Made by a program: the position numbers and the translations under genes. DNA of 47,458 nt from Variovorax paradoxus. GTDB taxonomy: Bacteria > Pseudomonadota > Gammaproteobacteria > Burkholderiales > Burkholderiaceae_C. How positions within the stretch are numbered: position 1 is the first letter of the stretch; each line of letters begins with the position of its first letter. This document shows positions 1 to 8,564 of this stretch, piece by piece. The notes under the pieces were generated by a model, which had not been told where the DNA came from, searched no databases, and was given only the letters and a program-made list of their open reading frames with translations. The DNA lies in contig NZ_JAGGNU010000074.1 of NCBI RefSeq assembly GCF_018614915.1, positions 1 to 47,458 on the forward strand. The letters run 5' to 3'.

Positions 1-199
1 ATGCTCCCCTATCGAGTCACCAGGATCGCGATGTCTCGTCGCAAGCCCGGTCGCGTTCAGGGCATGACAAATCTTTCCAACGGGAAGCCAAGCTCACCAA
101 GATGCGCAGCAGTCCGCGACCGGAGCCAATCTACATACCGGGCAGTTGGACGCACCAAAGGACAAAGCGGCCACGCTGCTTGCGGCAAGACTCCGCGCC

Positions 200-636
200 A
201 GCAACACTACCCCGGTTCAGGGTCCGTGTGCAGTCTCGCTCGAAACAGGAGACTACGAAGCAGGGCGTGACGGATGGTGGTTGCACCGCTGGCTCAGCGA
301 GCAGGGTGTGGACAACATCGTGGTCGACCCGGCGAGCATCGAAGTCAGCCGGCGAGCTCGCCGGGCCAAGACCGATCGGCTTGACGCAGACAAACTGCTC
401 GCGATGCTTGCCCGGCATCATGGTGGCGAGCATGTCTGGCCGGTACTGCGTGAACCGAGTGCGGAAGACGAAGACGCGCGCCGCGTTCACCGTGAACTGC
501 AGCGACTGAGGCACGAACGCATCGCCCACACCAACCGTATCGGATCATTGCTCGTTCTGCACAACTTGCGGCCAGGCTGCTCCATTGGCGGCCGCCTCTG
601 GACTGCATGGTGGAAGGTGCACCAAGCGCAGGTTCC
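200..636 (+). pseudogene. IS110/IS1111-family transposase, N-terminal fragment
   Basis: A reading frame open from about 146 to 718 carries the conserved N-terminal region of IS1111-type transposases: an YEAGRDGWWLHRWL stretch, a VVDPASIEV strand, then RRAKTDRLDADKLL (the DxxDA catalytic segment) and a conserved HRELQRLRHERIAHTNRI helix. The first catalytic Asp region and start are missing or decayed, and similarity stops near 636, where a fragment of an unrelated transposase begins on the other strand. The C-terminal half of the enzyme is absent, so it cannot be active. The family assignment rests on remembered motifs; no flanking ends of the element were recognised. Confidence 0.75.
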
Positions 637-845
637 TCGGGGTCGCGCTTGCCAGTGCTGTTCCTGGTCGAACTGGGAGCGGCAATCAAGGTGGCATCGA
701 CGACGGTGCCACTCTTGAGCATCAGACCCTTGGACGCCAGCGTGGCGTTGAGGGCGCCAGGATTTGCTGGGCCAGGTCGTGTGCTTCGAGCAGGTGCCGA
801 AAGCGCAGGATGCTCGCGCGCCGGCCACCGGATTTCTTCGCGGCC
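637..845 (-). pseudogene. IS5-family transposase fragment, frameshifted
   Basis: Read on the minus strand, one frame gives ILRFRHLLEAHDLAQQILA and, after a frame change near 745, a second gives LNATLASKGLMLKSGTVVDAT, then LIAAPSSTRNSTGKRDPE. This is the classic central block of IS5-group transposases. The sequence ends abruptly at KRDPE (about 637), directly against the IS110 fragment, so one element probably inserted into or recombined with the other. Only about 65 residues of a protein of more than 300 remain. Confidence 0.75.
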
Positions 846-954
846 GTCGCTCCTGCGCTGCATGGGACGCCCTCGCGCTGTGCGAGTAAGCGCGTGTAAA
901 CCTAGGGTTACCACCTATTCGACGCGCGGACTTCGGACTTATTCTTCGTCCATC

Positions 955-989
955 GTTTCATTAATAAATCGATGTTTTATTAGTGAAAC
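955..989. promoter_or_regulatory. 35-bp AT-rich palindrome, candidate IclR operator
   Basis: Two 14-base arms, GTTTCATTAATAAA (955-968) and TTTATTAGTGAAAC (976-989), are inverted copies differing at one position and separated by 7 bases. The site is strikingly AT-rich for this genome and lies 43 bases before the first gene of the catabolic cluster. The right arm carries AGTGAA, the half-site also found in the perfect palindrome at the other iclR gene (16349-16361). Binding by the IclR protein encoded at 4335-5171 is inferred from family habit. Confidence 0.6.
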
Positions 990-1031
990 AAACAAAGACG
1001 CCACACAGCCACACGGATCCCACCCACCACG

Positions 1032-2012
1032 ATGATGAAACACACCCGCCGCCAAGCGCTCGCGCTGGCCGTTTCCATTGCCGCAGCATGCCCCGCCGGA
1101 TCGGCCTGGGCGCAAGGCTATCCGAGCAAGCCGATCACCATCGTGGTGGCCTACCCGGCCGGCGGCGACACCGACGCACTCGCGCGGCTCTTTGCGGAGA
1201 AGCTGGCCGCGCGCATTGGCCAGCCCGTTGTGGTCGACAACCGCCCCGGCGCCAGCGGCGTCATCGGCAGCAGCCACGTGGCCAAGTCACCGGCCGATGG
1301 CCACACGCTGCTGCTGGCGCCCAGCACCTTCTCGATCGCGCAACTGGTGCTCAAGACCGGCAGCGCCACGGGCTACGACGTGCTCAATGGCTTTACGCCG
1401 ATCGTGCAGGCCGGCACGCTGCCGCTGTTCCTGGTGGCGGGCGCAGGCACGGGCTTCAAGAGCTTGAAGGACCTGCAGGGCGCCAAGGGCCAGACGCTTG
1501 CCTACGCCAGCCCGGGCAGCGGCTCGCCGATGCACATCCTCGGCGAGATGGTCAACAAGGCCGCGGGCCTGAGCCTCGGGCACGTGCCCTACAAGGGCGT
1601 CGCGCCGGCGGTGAACGACGTGCTGGGCGGCCATGTGCCGCTGACCTACATCACCTACGGGCCGATCGCGCCGCACCTGGCCGGCGGCAAGATGCTGCCG
1701 CTCGCGGTGGCCGACCGCGTGCGCTCCCCCCTCTCGCCCAACGTGCCCACCTTCGCTGAATTGGGCTACAAGAATGTCGAGGTCACGGCCTGGCACGGCC
1801 TCTTCGGCCCGAAGAACTTGTCACCCGAGATCGTGAAGACGCTCAATGGGCACTTCAACGAGATCCTCAAGATGCCCGAAGTGGTCTCGAAGATGGCCAC
1901 CCTCGGCGCGTTGCCGCTGGGCGGCGCGCCGGAGGTGCTGGCCAGGACGAATGCCGCCGACTTCGAGCGCTTCGGCAAGGTGATCAAGGAACTCGGCATC
2001 CAAGCCGATTGA
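1032..2012 (+). CDS. Bug/TctC-type periplasmic substrate-binding protein
   Basis: This 326-residue protein is of usual length for the tripartite tricarboxylate transporter receptor (Bug) family, which binds carboxylated or small organic ligands in the periplasm. A signal peptide covers residues 1-27 (AWA cut before Gln) and contains a twin Arg. Family landmarks follow: YPSKPITIVVAYPAGGDTD, VVVDNRPGASG, an ADGHTLL loop, a YASPGSGSPMH pocket segment and HVPYKGVAPA. No TctA/TctB membrane genes are nearby, as is common for Bug proteins in Burkholderiales. It is the first gene after the palindrome at 955-989. A paralogue at 16456-17442 matches it at 34 of the last 56 residues. ATG at 1032 and at 1035 are both possible starts. 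Confidence 0.92.
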   Translation: MMKHTRRQALALAVSIAAACPAGSAWAQGYPSKPITIVVAYPAGGDTDALARLFAEKLAARIGQPVVVDNRPGASGVIGSSHVAKSPADGHTLLLAPSTFSIAQLVLKTGSATGYDVLNGFTPIVQAGTLPLFLVAGAGTGFKSLKDLQGAKGQTLAYASPGSGSPMHILGEMVNKAAGLSLGHVPYKGVAPAVNDVLGGHVPLTYITYGPIAPHLAGGKMLPLAVADRVRSPLSPNVPTFAELGYKNVEVTAWHGLFGPKNLSPEIVKTLNGHFNEILKMPEVVSKMATLGALPLGGAPEVLARTNAADFERFGKVIKELGIQAD

Positions 2013-2019
2013 GACCAGC

Positions 2020-2835
2020 ATGACCGAGCTCAAGGCCATTCCCGATCCCGACAGCCTGCAGGCGCTGCTGGCGGAGCTGCCGAACAACTTGCTGGCCGGC
2101 CGCCGCGTGCTGGTGACCGGCGCCGCGCGCGGCCTGGGGCTGGCCTTCGCCAAGTGCATCGCTTCGGCGGGTGCTGCGGTGGTGTTGGCCGACATCCTGT
2201 CGGAACTTGCTGCCTCCGAAGCACAGGACTTGCGCAAGGCCGGCCACGATGCCCATGCGCTTGCACTGGACCTGTGCGATCCCGCCTCCATCGAGTCCTG
2301 CGCAGCCGAGGCAGCCCGCCTGGTGGGCGGCCTGGACGGGCTGGTCAACAACGCCGCCATCACCAACTCCGGCGGGCGCGATGCCCACGCGCTGGACGTC
2401 GAGACCTGGGACCGCGTGATGGACGTCAACGTGCGCGGCACCTGGCTCATGAGTCGGGCCTGTCAGCCAGCCCTGGCCGCGAGCGGCCGCGGTGCGATCG
2501 TCAACCTGGCCTCCGACACGGCCCTGTGGGGTGCGCCCAATCTGCTGGCCTATGCGTCCAGCAAGGGCGCGGTGATCTCGATGACGCGCTCGCTCTCGCG
2601 CGAGTGGGGCGGGCAGGGCATCACCGTCAACGCGGTCGCGCCCGGCCTCACGCTGGTGGAGGCCACCGAGTACGTGCCGATGGCGCGCCACCAGAAATAC
2701 CTCGAAGGCCGCGCCATCCCGCGCGAGCAGCAGGCGGTGGACGTCTGCGGCGCGGTGCTGTTTTCCCTGTCCGGCCTGTCGCGCTTCGTGACCGGCCAGT
2801 TGCTGGCCGTCAACGGCGGCTTCGTGATGCACTGA
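2020..2835 (+). CDS. SDR-family NAD(P)-dependent oxidoreductase
   Basis: A 271-residue classical short-chain dehydrogenase. The nucleotide-binding motif is TGAARGLG, followed by an acidic residue after the second strand (LADI), which usually favours NAD. NNAAI and the catalytic pair Tyr178/Lys182 in YASSKGA are present, with the conserved Ser in LASDT. It starts 7 bases after the upstream Bug gene and is clearly in the same transcript. In this setting it probably oxidises a hydroxy or cis-dihydrodiol intermediate; the exact substrate is not readable. About 25 residues before the Rossmann fold form a longer N-terminus than usual. Confidence 0.9.
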   Translation: MTELKAIPDPDSLQALLAELPNNLLAGRRVLVTGAARGLGLAFAKCIASAGAAVVLADILSELAASEAQDLRKAGHDAHALALDLCDPASIESCAAEAARLVGGLDGLVNNAAITNSGGRDAHALDVETWDRVMDVNVRGTWLMSRACQPALAASGRGAIVNLASDTALWGAPNLLAYASSKGAVISMTRSLSREWGGQGITVNAVAPGLTLVEATEYVPMARHQKYLEGRAIPREQQAVDVCGAVLFSLSGLSRFVTGQLLAVNGGFVMH

Positions 2836-2857
2836 TTTCCTTGCAAGGAGTTTTTTG

Positions 2858-3412
2858 ATGAGCGATTTGTCCGAACAGAAGAAATTCGACGACAGCCAGG
2901 TCGGCGAGACCCTGCGCCGCCCCGAGGGCGCGAGCCTGGAGGGGTGGATGAACGCCCGCATCGCGCGCTATTCGACCCGCAAGTACGACTGGGATGCACT
3001 GAAGTTCCAGGCCGACTACGACCCCAAGTTCCGCCGCGCGCAGATGCGCTACCTGGGCACCGGCGGCACCGGCGTGGCGAGCGACGTCAACACCGTGCCC
3101 TCGGAGCACTTCACCTTCTCGACCATGGTGATCCCGGCCGGCCACGAAGGCCCGCCGCACCTGCACGTCGACGTGGAGGAAGTGTTCTTCGTGATGCGCG
3201 GCAAGCTGAAGGTGGTGCTGACCACGGCCGAGGGCGAGCGCTATGAGACCGTCCTGACCGACCGCGACCTGATCTCGGTGCCGCCGGGCGTCTACCGCGA
3301 GGAGATCAACATCGGCGACGAGGACGCGCTGATGTGCGTGATGCTGGGTGCGAAGAAGCCGGTCACGCCGACGTACCCCACCGACCACCCGCTCGCGAAG
3401 ATCAAACGCTAA
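2858..3412 (+). CDS. Cupin-domain protein
   Basis: A 184-residue protein with one cupin domain: the metal-binding motif GPPHLHVDVEEVFFVMRG supplies His, His and Glu, and a second motif follows with PPGVYREEIN. The usual second-motif His is not evident (Tyr/Arg are in its place), so metal binding may be altered. The ATG at 2858 is preferred over TTG at 2855 because AAGGAG at 2845-2850 is well spaced. About 50 residues precede the cupin core. Single-domain cupins in catabolic clusters act as dioxygenases, isomerases or sensors of small acids; here the role is unknown, but the position between an SDR and a hydrolase suggests an enzyme of the same pathway. Confidence 0.85.
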   Translation: MSDLSEQKKFDDSQVGETLRRPEGASLEGWMNARIARYSTRKYDWDALKFQADYDPKFRRAQMRYLGTGGTGVASDVNTVPSEHFTFSTMVIPAGHEGPPHLHVDVEEVFFVMRGKLKVVLTTAEGERYETVLTDRDLISVPPGVYREEINIGDEDALMCVMLGAKKPVTPTYPTDHPLAKIKR

Positions 3413-3433
3413 AGCCGCAAGGGACGAGACACC

Positions 3434-4306
3434 ATGACCGACGCTGCCGTGATCGATGCCCAGGCCCTGCCGGCCGCCGAGCTGGCACGCCTCGACGCGC
3501 GCTTCCCGGCGTGCAGCATGCCGGTGGAAGGCGGCGCTAGCGTCTCGGTGCGCGAATGCGGCAGCGGCCCGGCGCTGGTCTGTCTGCACGGCATCGGCTC
3601 GGGCGCGGCTTCGTGGCTGGATACGGCCCTGTTGCTGGCAGACGAGGCACGCCTGGTTGCCTGGGATGCGCCGGGCTACGGCGAATCGACGCCGCTCGCC
3701 GCCGTCGCGCCAACGGCGGCCGACTACGCGCAGCGCCTTGCAGCTTTGCTCGACGCCCTGGATATCGATTCCTGCGTGCTGGTCGGCCATTCGCTCGGCG
3801 CCCTCATGGCCGCCGCCGCGGCCCGTCCTGGCTCGCCGCTGGCGCCGCGCATCGCGAAGCTGCTGCTGATCAGCCCCGCTGCCGGCTACGGCGCGCCAGG
3901 GCGCGCCGAGTCGCAGGCCCGCGTGCGCGCCGAGCGCCTCGGCACGCTGGAACAACTCGGCATCGCCGGCATGGCGTCGAAGCGCGCCGGGCGCCTCGTT
4001 TCCGACAACGCAAGCGAAACGGCGCGCCAATGGGTGCGCTGGAACATGGCTCGCCTGAACGAGGGCGGCTATCGCCAGGCGGTGGAACTGCTTTGCCGCG
4101 GCGACCTGCTGGCCGACCTGCCGCCCGCCATGCCGGTGCGCGTGGCCTGCGGCGCGCTCGACGCGGTCACCACGCCCGCGGCCTGCGCCGAGGTGGCGAA
4201 GCAGTGCAGCGTGCCGCTCGAACAACTGGCGGATGCCGGCCACGCGAGCTACGTGGAGCAGCCCGCGGCCGTGGCCACGCTGCTGCGCGAGGCGCTTGCC
4301 GCCTGA
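3434..4306 (+). CDS. Alpha/beta hydrolase, C-C hydrolase-like
   Basis: A 290-residue alpha/beta-fold hydrolase. The oxyanion loop CLHGIGSGAASW, nucleophile elbow GHSLG with Ser120, Asp243 (GALDAVTTP) and His270 (ADAGHASYVEQP) form a complete triad in the standard order. The architecture resembles MhpC/BphD-type hydrolases that cleave ring-fission products, and also lactonases and esterases. Co-transcription with a VOC extradiol-type dioxygenase (10054-11025) makes ring-fission-product or lactone hydrolysis the best inference. The gene starts 21 bases after the cupin gene and is followed by the regulator after 28 bases. Confidence 0.88.
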   Translation: MTDAAVIDAQALPAAELARLDARFPACSMPVEGGASVSVRECGSGPALVCLHGIGSGAASWLDTALLLADEARLVAWDAPGYGESTPLAAVAPTAADYAQRLAALLDALDIDSCVLVGHSLGALMAAAAARPGSPLAPRIAKLLLISPAAGYGAPGRAESQARVRAERLGTLEQLGIAGMASKRAGRLVSDNASETARQWVRWNMARLNEGGYRQAVELLCRGDLLADLPPAMPVRVACGALDAVTTPAACAEVAKQCSVPLEQLADAGHASYVEQPAAVATLLREALAA

Positions 4307-4334
4307 CCTCATCAACGACAAGAAAGAAGGCCTC

Positions 4335-5171
4335 ATGAACACCTCCGACAAGGATCTGCCAGAAGACGGCGCCGACCGCTACAACGTGCCGGCGCTGGAA
4401 CGCGGCCTGCGCATGCTGTGCGAGTTCAGCCGCGAGAGCCGCACGCTGTCCGCGCCCGAGCTCGCGCGCCGCTTCGACCTGCCGCGCTCCACCGTGTTCC
4501 GCCTGCTCACCACGCTGGAGAACATGGGCTTCCTCGAGCGTGCCGAGGGCGGCCGCGACTACCGCCTGGGCCTGGCGGTGCTGCGTCTGGGCTTCGAGTA
4601 CCTCGCCTCGCTGGAACTGACGCAACTGGGCACGCCGCTGCTCAACCGCCTGTGCGAGGAGCTGCGCACGCCCTGCAACCTAGTGGTGCGCGATGGCCGC
4701 TCCATCGTCTATGTGGCCAAGGTGGCGCCGCCCACGCCCTTCGCCAGCTCGGTCACCGTGGGCACGCGGCTGCCGGCCCATGCGACGGTGCTGGGCCGCG
4801 TGCTGCTGGAAGACCTGACCCTGCCACAGCTGCGCGCCCTGTATCCGGAGGAGCGGCTGGAGACCTTCTCGCCCTCCACCCCCAAGACCGTCAATGAGCT
4901 GTTCGACATGGTCCAGTCCGACCGCCAGCGCGGCTATGTGCTGAGCGAGGGTTTCTTCGAATCGAACATCTCCACCATCGCGGCGCCGGTGCGCGACCAC
5001 AGCGCCCACATCGTGGCCGCGCTGGGCGTGACCATCACCTCCGGCCACATTGACGAGAACCGCATGGACGAGATGGTGCGCCGCGTGCGCGAGACGGCCG
5101 AAGAGATCTCGGGCCTCCTGAACTACTCGTCGGCCGCCGGCGGGAAGGTGGTCCCGCTGCGCAGCGCCTGA
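4335..5171 (+). CDS. IclR-family transcriptional regulator
   Basis: A 278-residue IclR protein. The N-terminal winged HTH (about residues 20-80) reads from LRMLCEF to STVFRLLTTLENMGFLER, then the YRLG linker, then the effector-binding domain with GTRLPAHATVLGRVLL and the C-terminal segment with IAAPVRD. ATG 4335 follows a GAAAGAAGG ribosome site; the frame is open further upstream but that part overlaps the hydrolase gene. IclR proteins bind pathway acids and repress or activate adjacent catabolic genes. It is embedded in the operon it probably controls, which gives autoregulation, with the palindrome at 955-989 as likely target. Confidence 0.93.
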   Translation: MNTSDKDLPEDGADRYNVPALERGLRMLCEFSRESRTLSAPELARRFDLPRSTVFRLLTTLENMGFLERAEGGRDYRLGLAVLRLGFEYLASLELTQLGTPLLNRLCEELRTPCNLVVRDGRSIVYVAKVAPPTPFASSVTVGTRLPAHATVLGRVLLEDLTLPQLRALYPEERLETFSPSTPKTVNELFDMVQSDRQRGYVLSEGFFESNISTIAAPVRDHSAHIVAALGVTITSGHIDENRMDEMVRRVRETAEEISGLLNYSSAAGGKVVPLRSA

Positions 5172-5181
5172 GGACCCGGAC

Positions 5182-6015
5182 ATGACGACGACTTCTTCCT
5201 CCTTCTTCGCCGCCGACGCGCTGGCCGGCCGCGTCGCCGTGGTCACCGGCGGCTCCTCGGGCATCGGCCTGGCGACTGTCGAGCAGCTGCTGGACTGCGG
5301 CGCAGCGGTGGCGCTGTGCGGCCGCAATGCCGAGCGACTGGACCGCGCGGTCGCCGGCCTGCGCGAGACGCGGCCGCAGGCCAGGCTCTTCGCCCAGCCC
5401 TGCGACGTGCTCGACCCCGCGTCGGTGAAGGCCTTCGCCGCCGCCAGCCAGGCCGCGCTCGGCCCGGCTTCGATGTTGATCAACAACGCGGGGCAGGGCA
5501 GGGTCTCGACCTTCGCGAGTACCGAAGACAGCGCCTGGACCGAGGAGCTGCACCTGAAGTTCTTCTCCGTCATCCATCCCACCCGCGCCTTCCTGCCGCA
5601 GCTGACAGCGCAGCGCGCGGTGCTCGGCGACGCCGCCATCGTGTGCGCCAACTCGCTGCTGGCGCGCCAGCCCGAGCCGCACATGGTTGCGACCTCGGCC
5701 GCGCGCGCCGGCCTGTTGAATCTGGTGCGCTCCATGGCCACCGAGTTCGCGCCGCAGGGCGTGCGCGTCAACGGCATCCTGATCGGCCTGGTCGAGTCGG
5801 GCCAGTGGCGCCGCCGCTTCGAGGCGCGCGAAGACAAGACGCTCGACTGGTCCTCCTGGAGCGGCCAGCTCGCGCACGACAAGCACATCCCGCTGGGTCG
5901 CCTGGGGCTTCCGACCGAAGCCGCGCGCGCGATTCTCTTCCTCGCCTCGCCCCTCGCGTCCTACACGACGGGCAGCCACTTCGACATCTCCGGAGGCCTT
6001 TCACGCCATGCCTAA
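5182..6015 (+). CDS. Atypical SDR-family protein lacking the catalytic Tyr/Lys pair
   Basis: A 277-residue SDR with a good cofactor motif (TGGSSGIGLA), the basic residue after strand two (CGRN, pointing to NADP), INNAGQG, and the conserved Ser region CANSLLA. Where YxxxK should stand the sequence reads HMVATSAARAGLLNL: aligned on the following helix, Tyr is replaced by Thr and Lys by Arg. The rest of the fold and the C-terminal substrate loop are intact, so it is a divergent family member and not a damaged gene. Its last 8 bases overlap the TPP-enzyme gene, suggesting coupled translation. It may be a reductase with altered chemistry or a structural partner; function is uncertain. Confidence 0.88.
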   Translation: MTTTSSSFFAADALAGRVAVVTGGSSGIGLATVEQLLDCGAAVALCGRNAERLDRAVAGLRETRPQARLFAQPCDVLDPASVKAFAAASQAALGPASMLINNAGQGRVSTFASTEDSAWTEELHLKFFSVIHPTRAFLPQLTAQRAVLGDAAIVCANSLLARQPEPHMVATSAARAGLLNLVRSMATEFAPQGVRVNGILIGLVESGQWRRRFEAREDKTLDWSSWSGQLAHDKHIPLGRLGLPTEAARAILFLASPLASYTTGSHFDISGGLSRHA

Positions 6016-7732
6016 CCCTCAGAACAAGTCCCAGCACGCGACCGAGCACACATCCCAGCAAGTCACGGTCGGCGCGCTGGTTGCCGCCTTCCTCGAGCAG
6101 TGCGGCGTCAAGGCCGCCTTCGGCGTCATCTCGATCCACAACATGCCGATCCTCGATGCCTTTGCGCAGCGCGGCGCGATCCGCTTTGTGCCGGCGCGCG
6201 GCGAGGCGGGCGCAGGCAACATGGCCGACGCCTATGCGCGCTCCACCGCCAGTCTGGGCGTTTGCCTCACAAGCACCGGGCCGGCGGCGGGCAACATCGC
6301 GGGCAGCCTGGTGGAGGCGTTGACGGCCGGCTCGCCGCTGCTGCACATCACCGGGCAGATCGAGACGCCGTACCTGGACAGGGGCATGTCATACATCCAT
6401 GAGGCGCCCGACCAGCTCACCATGCTCAAGGCGGTGTCGAAGGCGGCGCTGCGGGTGCGCAGCGTCGACACGGTGCTGGGCACGCTCAAGCGCGCGGTGC
6501 AGCTGGCATTGACCGCGCCGACCGGCCCGGTCAGCGTGGAGATCCCGATCGACATCCAGTCGGCGCTCACCACCATGCCGGCCGATCTCTCGCCGCTGCC
6601 CATCGAGTCGGCACGGCCCGCCGCGGCGGCCCTCGATGCGCTGGCCGAACGGCTGGCCGCTGCCAAGCGCCCCCTGTTGTGGGTCGGCGGCGGCGCGCGC
6701 CACGCGGGCGCGGCCATCCGGCGCTTGCAGAAACTGGGCTTCGGCGTGGTCACGACCACGCAGGGCCGCGGCACCGTGCCCGAGGACGATGCGGGCTCGC
6801 TCGGCGCGTACAACATCCAGAAGCCTGTGGAGGCCCTCTACCAGAGCTGCGACGCGATGCTGGTGGTCGGCTCGCGCCTGCGCGGCAACGAAACGCTCAA
6901 GTACGAGCTCAAGCTGCCGCGCCCGCTGTACCGCATCGATGCGGACGCCATGGCCGAGGGCCGCGGCTATGCGAGCGAACAATTCATCTGCTGCGATTCC
7001 GCGCTCGCCCTCGAAGGCCTGGCCGACCGGCTCGAAGCCGCGAACTACCAGGCCGATCCGGCGCTGCTGGCCGACCTGCGCCGCGCGCACGAGCAGGCGG
7101 TCGCCGCGTTGACCGACGGCCTCGGCCCCTACGCGGAGCTCGTGCGCCAGTTGCAGTCGGTGGCCGGCCGCAGCTTCAACTGGGTGCGCGACGTCACCGT
7201 TTCCAACAGCACCTGGGGCAACCGCGAGCTGCGCATCTTCGAGCCCAGCGCGGGCGTGCACGCGACCGGCGGCGGCATCGGCCAGGGCATGCCCATGGCC
7301 ATCGGCGCGGCCATCGGCGCGGCTGCCACGGGCTCCGGCCGCAAGACCTTCTGCCTGGCCGGCGATGGCGGCTTCATCCTGAACCTGGGCGAGCTCGCCA
7401 CCGCGGTGCAAGAAGAGACCGATCTGCTGATCGTGCTGATGAACGACAAGGGCTACGGCGTCATCAAGAACATCCAGGACGCGCAGTACGGCGGCCGCCG
7501 CTGCTATTCCGACCTGCACACCCCCGACTACGCGCTGCTGTGCAAGTCGATCGCGTTGCCGCATGCGCGCGTCTCGCGCCTTTCGGACCTGAAGGGCCAG
7601 CTCGACGAGGCGCTGGCCGCGCGCGGCCCCTTCCTGCTGGAGATCGACATGCTGTCGATCGGCGGCTTCAAGAGCGCCTTCGCCGGCCCTCCGACCAACA
7701 CCGTCACGCAGATCCCTGCGCTGGCGAAGTGA
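6008..7732 (+). CDS. Thiamine-pyrophosphate-dependent enzyme (acetolactate synthase/decarboxylase type)
   Basis: A 574-residue protein with the three-domain POX/ALS/benzoylformate-decarboxylase layout. The N-terminal pyrimidine-binding domain has the activating Glu in ARGEAGAGNMADAYAR and the CLTSTGPAAGN loop. The central domain spans about residues 200-330. The C-terminal domain carries the TPP/Mg motif GDGG (452-455) with the partner Asn479 in MNDKGYG. The family decarboxylates or ligates 2-keto acids. It is translationally coupled to the atypical SDR and followed 9 bases later by the aspartate-dehydrogenase-like gene. The likely role is decarboxylation or carboligation of a keto-acid from ring cleavage; the specificity cannot be read. 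Confidence 0.9.
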   Translation: MPNPQNKSQHATEHTSQQVTVGALVAAFLEQCGVKAAFGVISIHNMPILDAFAQRGAIRFVPARGEAGAGNMADAYARSTASLGVCLTSTGPAAGNIAGSLVEALTAGSPLLHITGQIETPYLDRGMSYIHEAPDQLTMLKAVSKAALRVRSVDTVLGTLKRAVQLALTAPTGPVSVEIPIDIQSALTTMPADLSPLPIESARPAAAALDALAERLAAAKRPLLWVGGGARHAGAAIRRLQKLGFGVVTTTQGRGTVPEDDAGSLGAYNIQKPVEALYQSCDAMLVVGSRLRGNETLKYELKLPRPLYRIDADAMAEGRGYASEQFICCDSALALEGLADRLEAANYQADPALLADLRRAHEQAVAALTDGLGPYAELVRQLQSVAGRSFNWVRDVTVSNSTWGNRELRIFEPSAGVHATGGGIGQGMPMAIGAAIGAAATGSGRKTFCLAGDGGFILNLGELATAVQEETDLLIVLMNDKGYGVIKNIQDAQYGGRRCYSDLHTPDYALLCKSIALPHARVSRLSDLKGQLDEALAARGPFLLEIDMLSIGGFKSAFAGPPTNTVTQIPALAK

Positions 7733-7741
7733 GGGACTGAG

Positions 7742-8542
7742 ATGCTGCGCGTGGCACTCATCGGTTGCGGCGCCATCGGCAGCTCGGTGATCGAGCTGCT
7801 GCAGGGCGACGCTTCGCTCGCGGTGGTGGCCGTGGTGGTCCCGCAGGAGGGCCTGGCCGCCGCGCAGGCGGTGTTGCAGCGGCTCGCCCCCGGCGTGCAG
7901 GCGACGACCGCCGTGCCGGCCGGCGGCATCGACCTGGTGCTCGAGACCGCCGGCCATGCCGCGATCGAGGAGCACGTGCTGCCGGCCCTGCGCCTCGGCA
8001 CGCCCTGTGTCGTCGCCTCGGTGGGCGCGCTGTCTGCGCGGGGCCTGGCGGAGAAGCTGGAGATCGCCGCCATCACCGGCGGCACCCAGGTGCAGCTGAT
8101 CGCGGGTGCGATCGGCGCGATCGATGCGCTTGCCGCGGCCCGCATCGGCGGCCTGGACAGCGTGCGCTATACCGGCCGCAAGCCGCCGCATGCGTGGAAG
8201 GGCACACCGGCCGAGCAGGGTCGCGACCTCGACGGCTTGCGCGGCGAATGCGTGATCTTCGAGGGCAGCGCGCGCGAAGCCGCCGCGCTCTATCCGAAGA
8301 ATGCCAACGTCGCGGCCACCATCTCGCTCGCCGGCCTCGGCCTGGACCGCACCCAGGTGCGCCTGATCGCCGATCCGGCCGTGGACGAGAACGTGCACAC
8401 CGTCGAGGCCGAGGGCGCCTTCGGCCGCTTCGAGCTGAGCATGCGCAACAAGCCACTGCCGGCCAATCCCAAGACCTCGGCGCTCACCGTCTACAGCGCG
8501 GTGCGCGCGCTGCGCAACCGCGCCGCGCCGCTGGCCATCTGA
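7742..8542 (+). CDS. Aspartate dehydrogenase (NadX-like)
   Basis: A 266-residue protein matching the NadX/aspartate dehydrogenase family in length and order. The Rossmann motif GCGAIG is at residues 8-13, GGIDLVLETAGH is at the end of the nucleotide-binding domain, SVGAL follows, then the catalytic-domain strand TYRxxR-like YTGRKPPHAW, and the highly conserved PKNANVAATISLAGLGLDRT plus DENVHTVEAEG. The known reaction is NAD(P)-dependent interconversion of L-aspartate with iminoaspartate. There is no nadA/nadC here, so NAD synthesis is an unlikely job. Within this aromatic cluster it more plausibly works on an amino or imino acid intermediate, which is inference. Confidence 0.85.
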   Translation: MLRVALIGCGAIGSSVIELLQGDASLAVVAVVVPQEGLAAAQAVLQRLAPGVQATTAVPAGGIDLVLETAGHAAIEEHVLPALRLGTPCVVASVGALSARGLAEKLEIAAITGGTQVQLIAGAIGAIDALAAARIGGLDSVRYTGRKPPHAWKGTPAEQGRDLDGLRGECVIFEGSAREAAALYPKNANVAATISLAGLGLDRTQVRLIADPAVDENVHTVEAEGAFGRFELSMRNKPLPANPKTSALTVYSAVRALRNRAAPLAI

Positions 8543-8564
8543 CGCGGAGCGAAAGAACCCCCCC

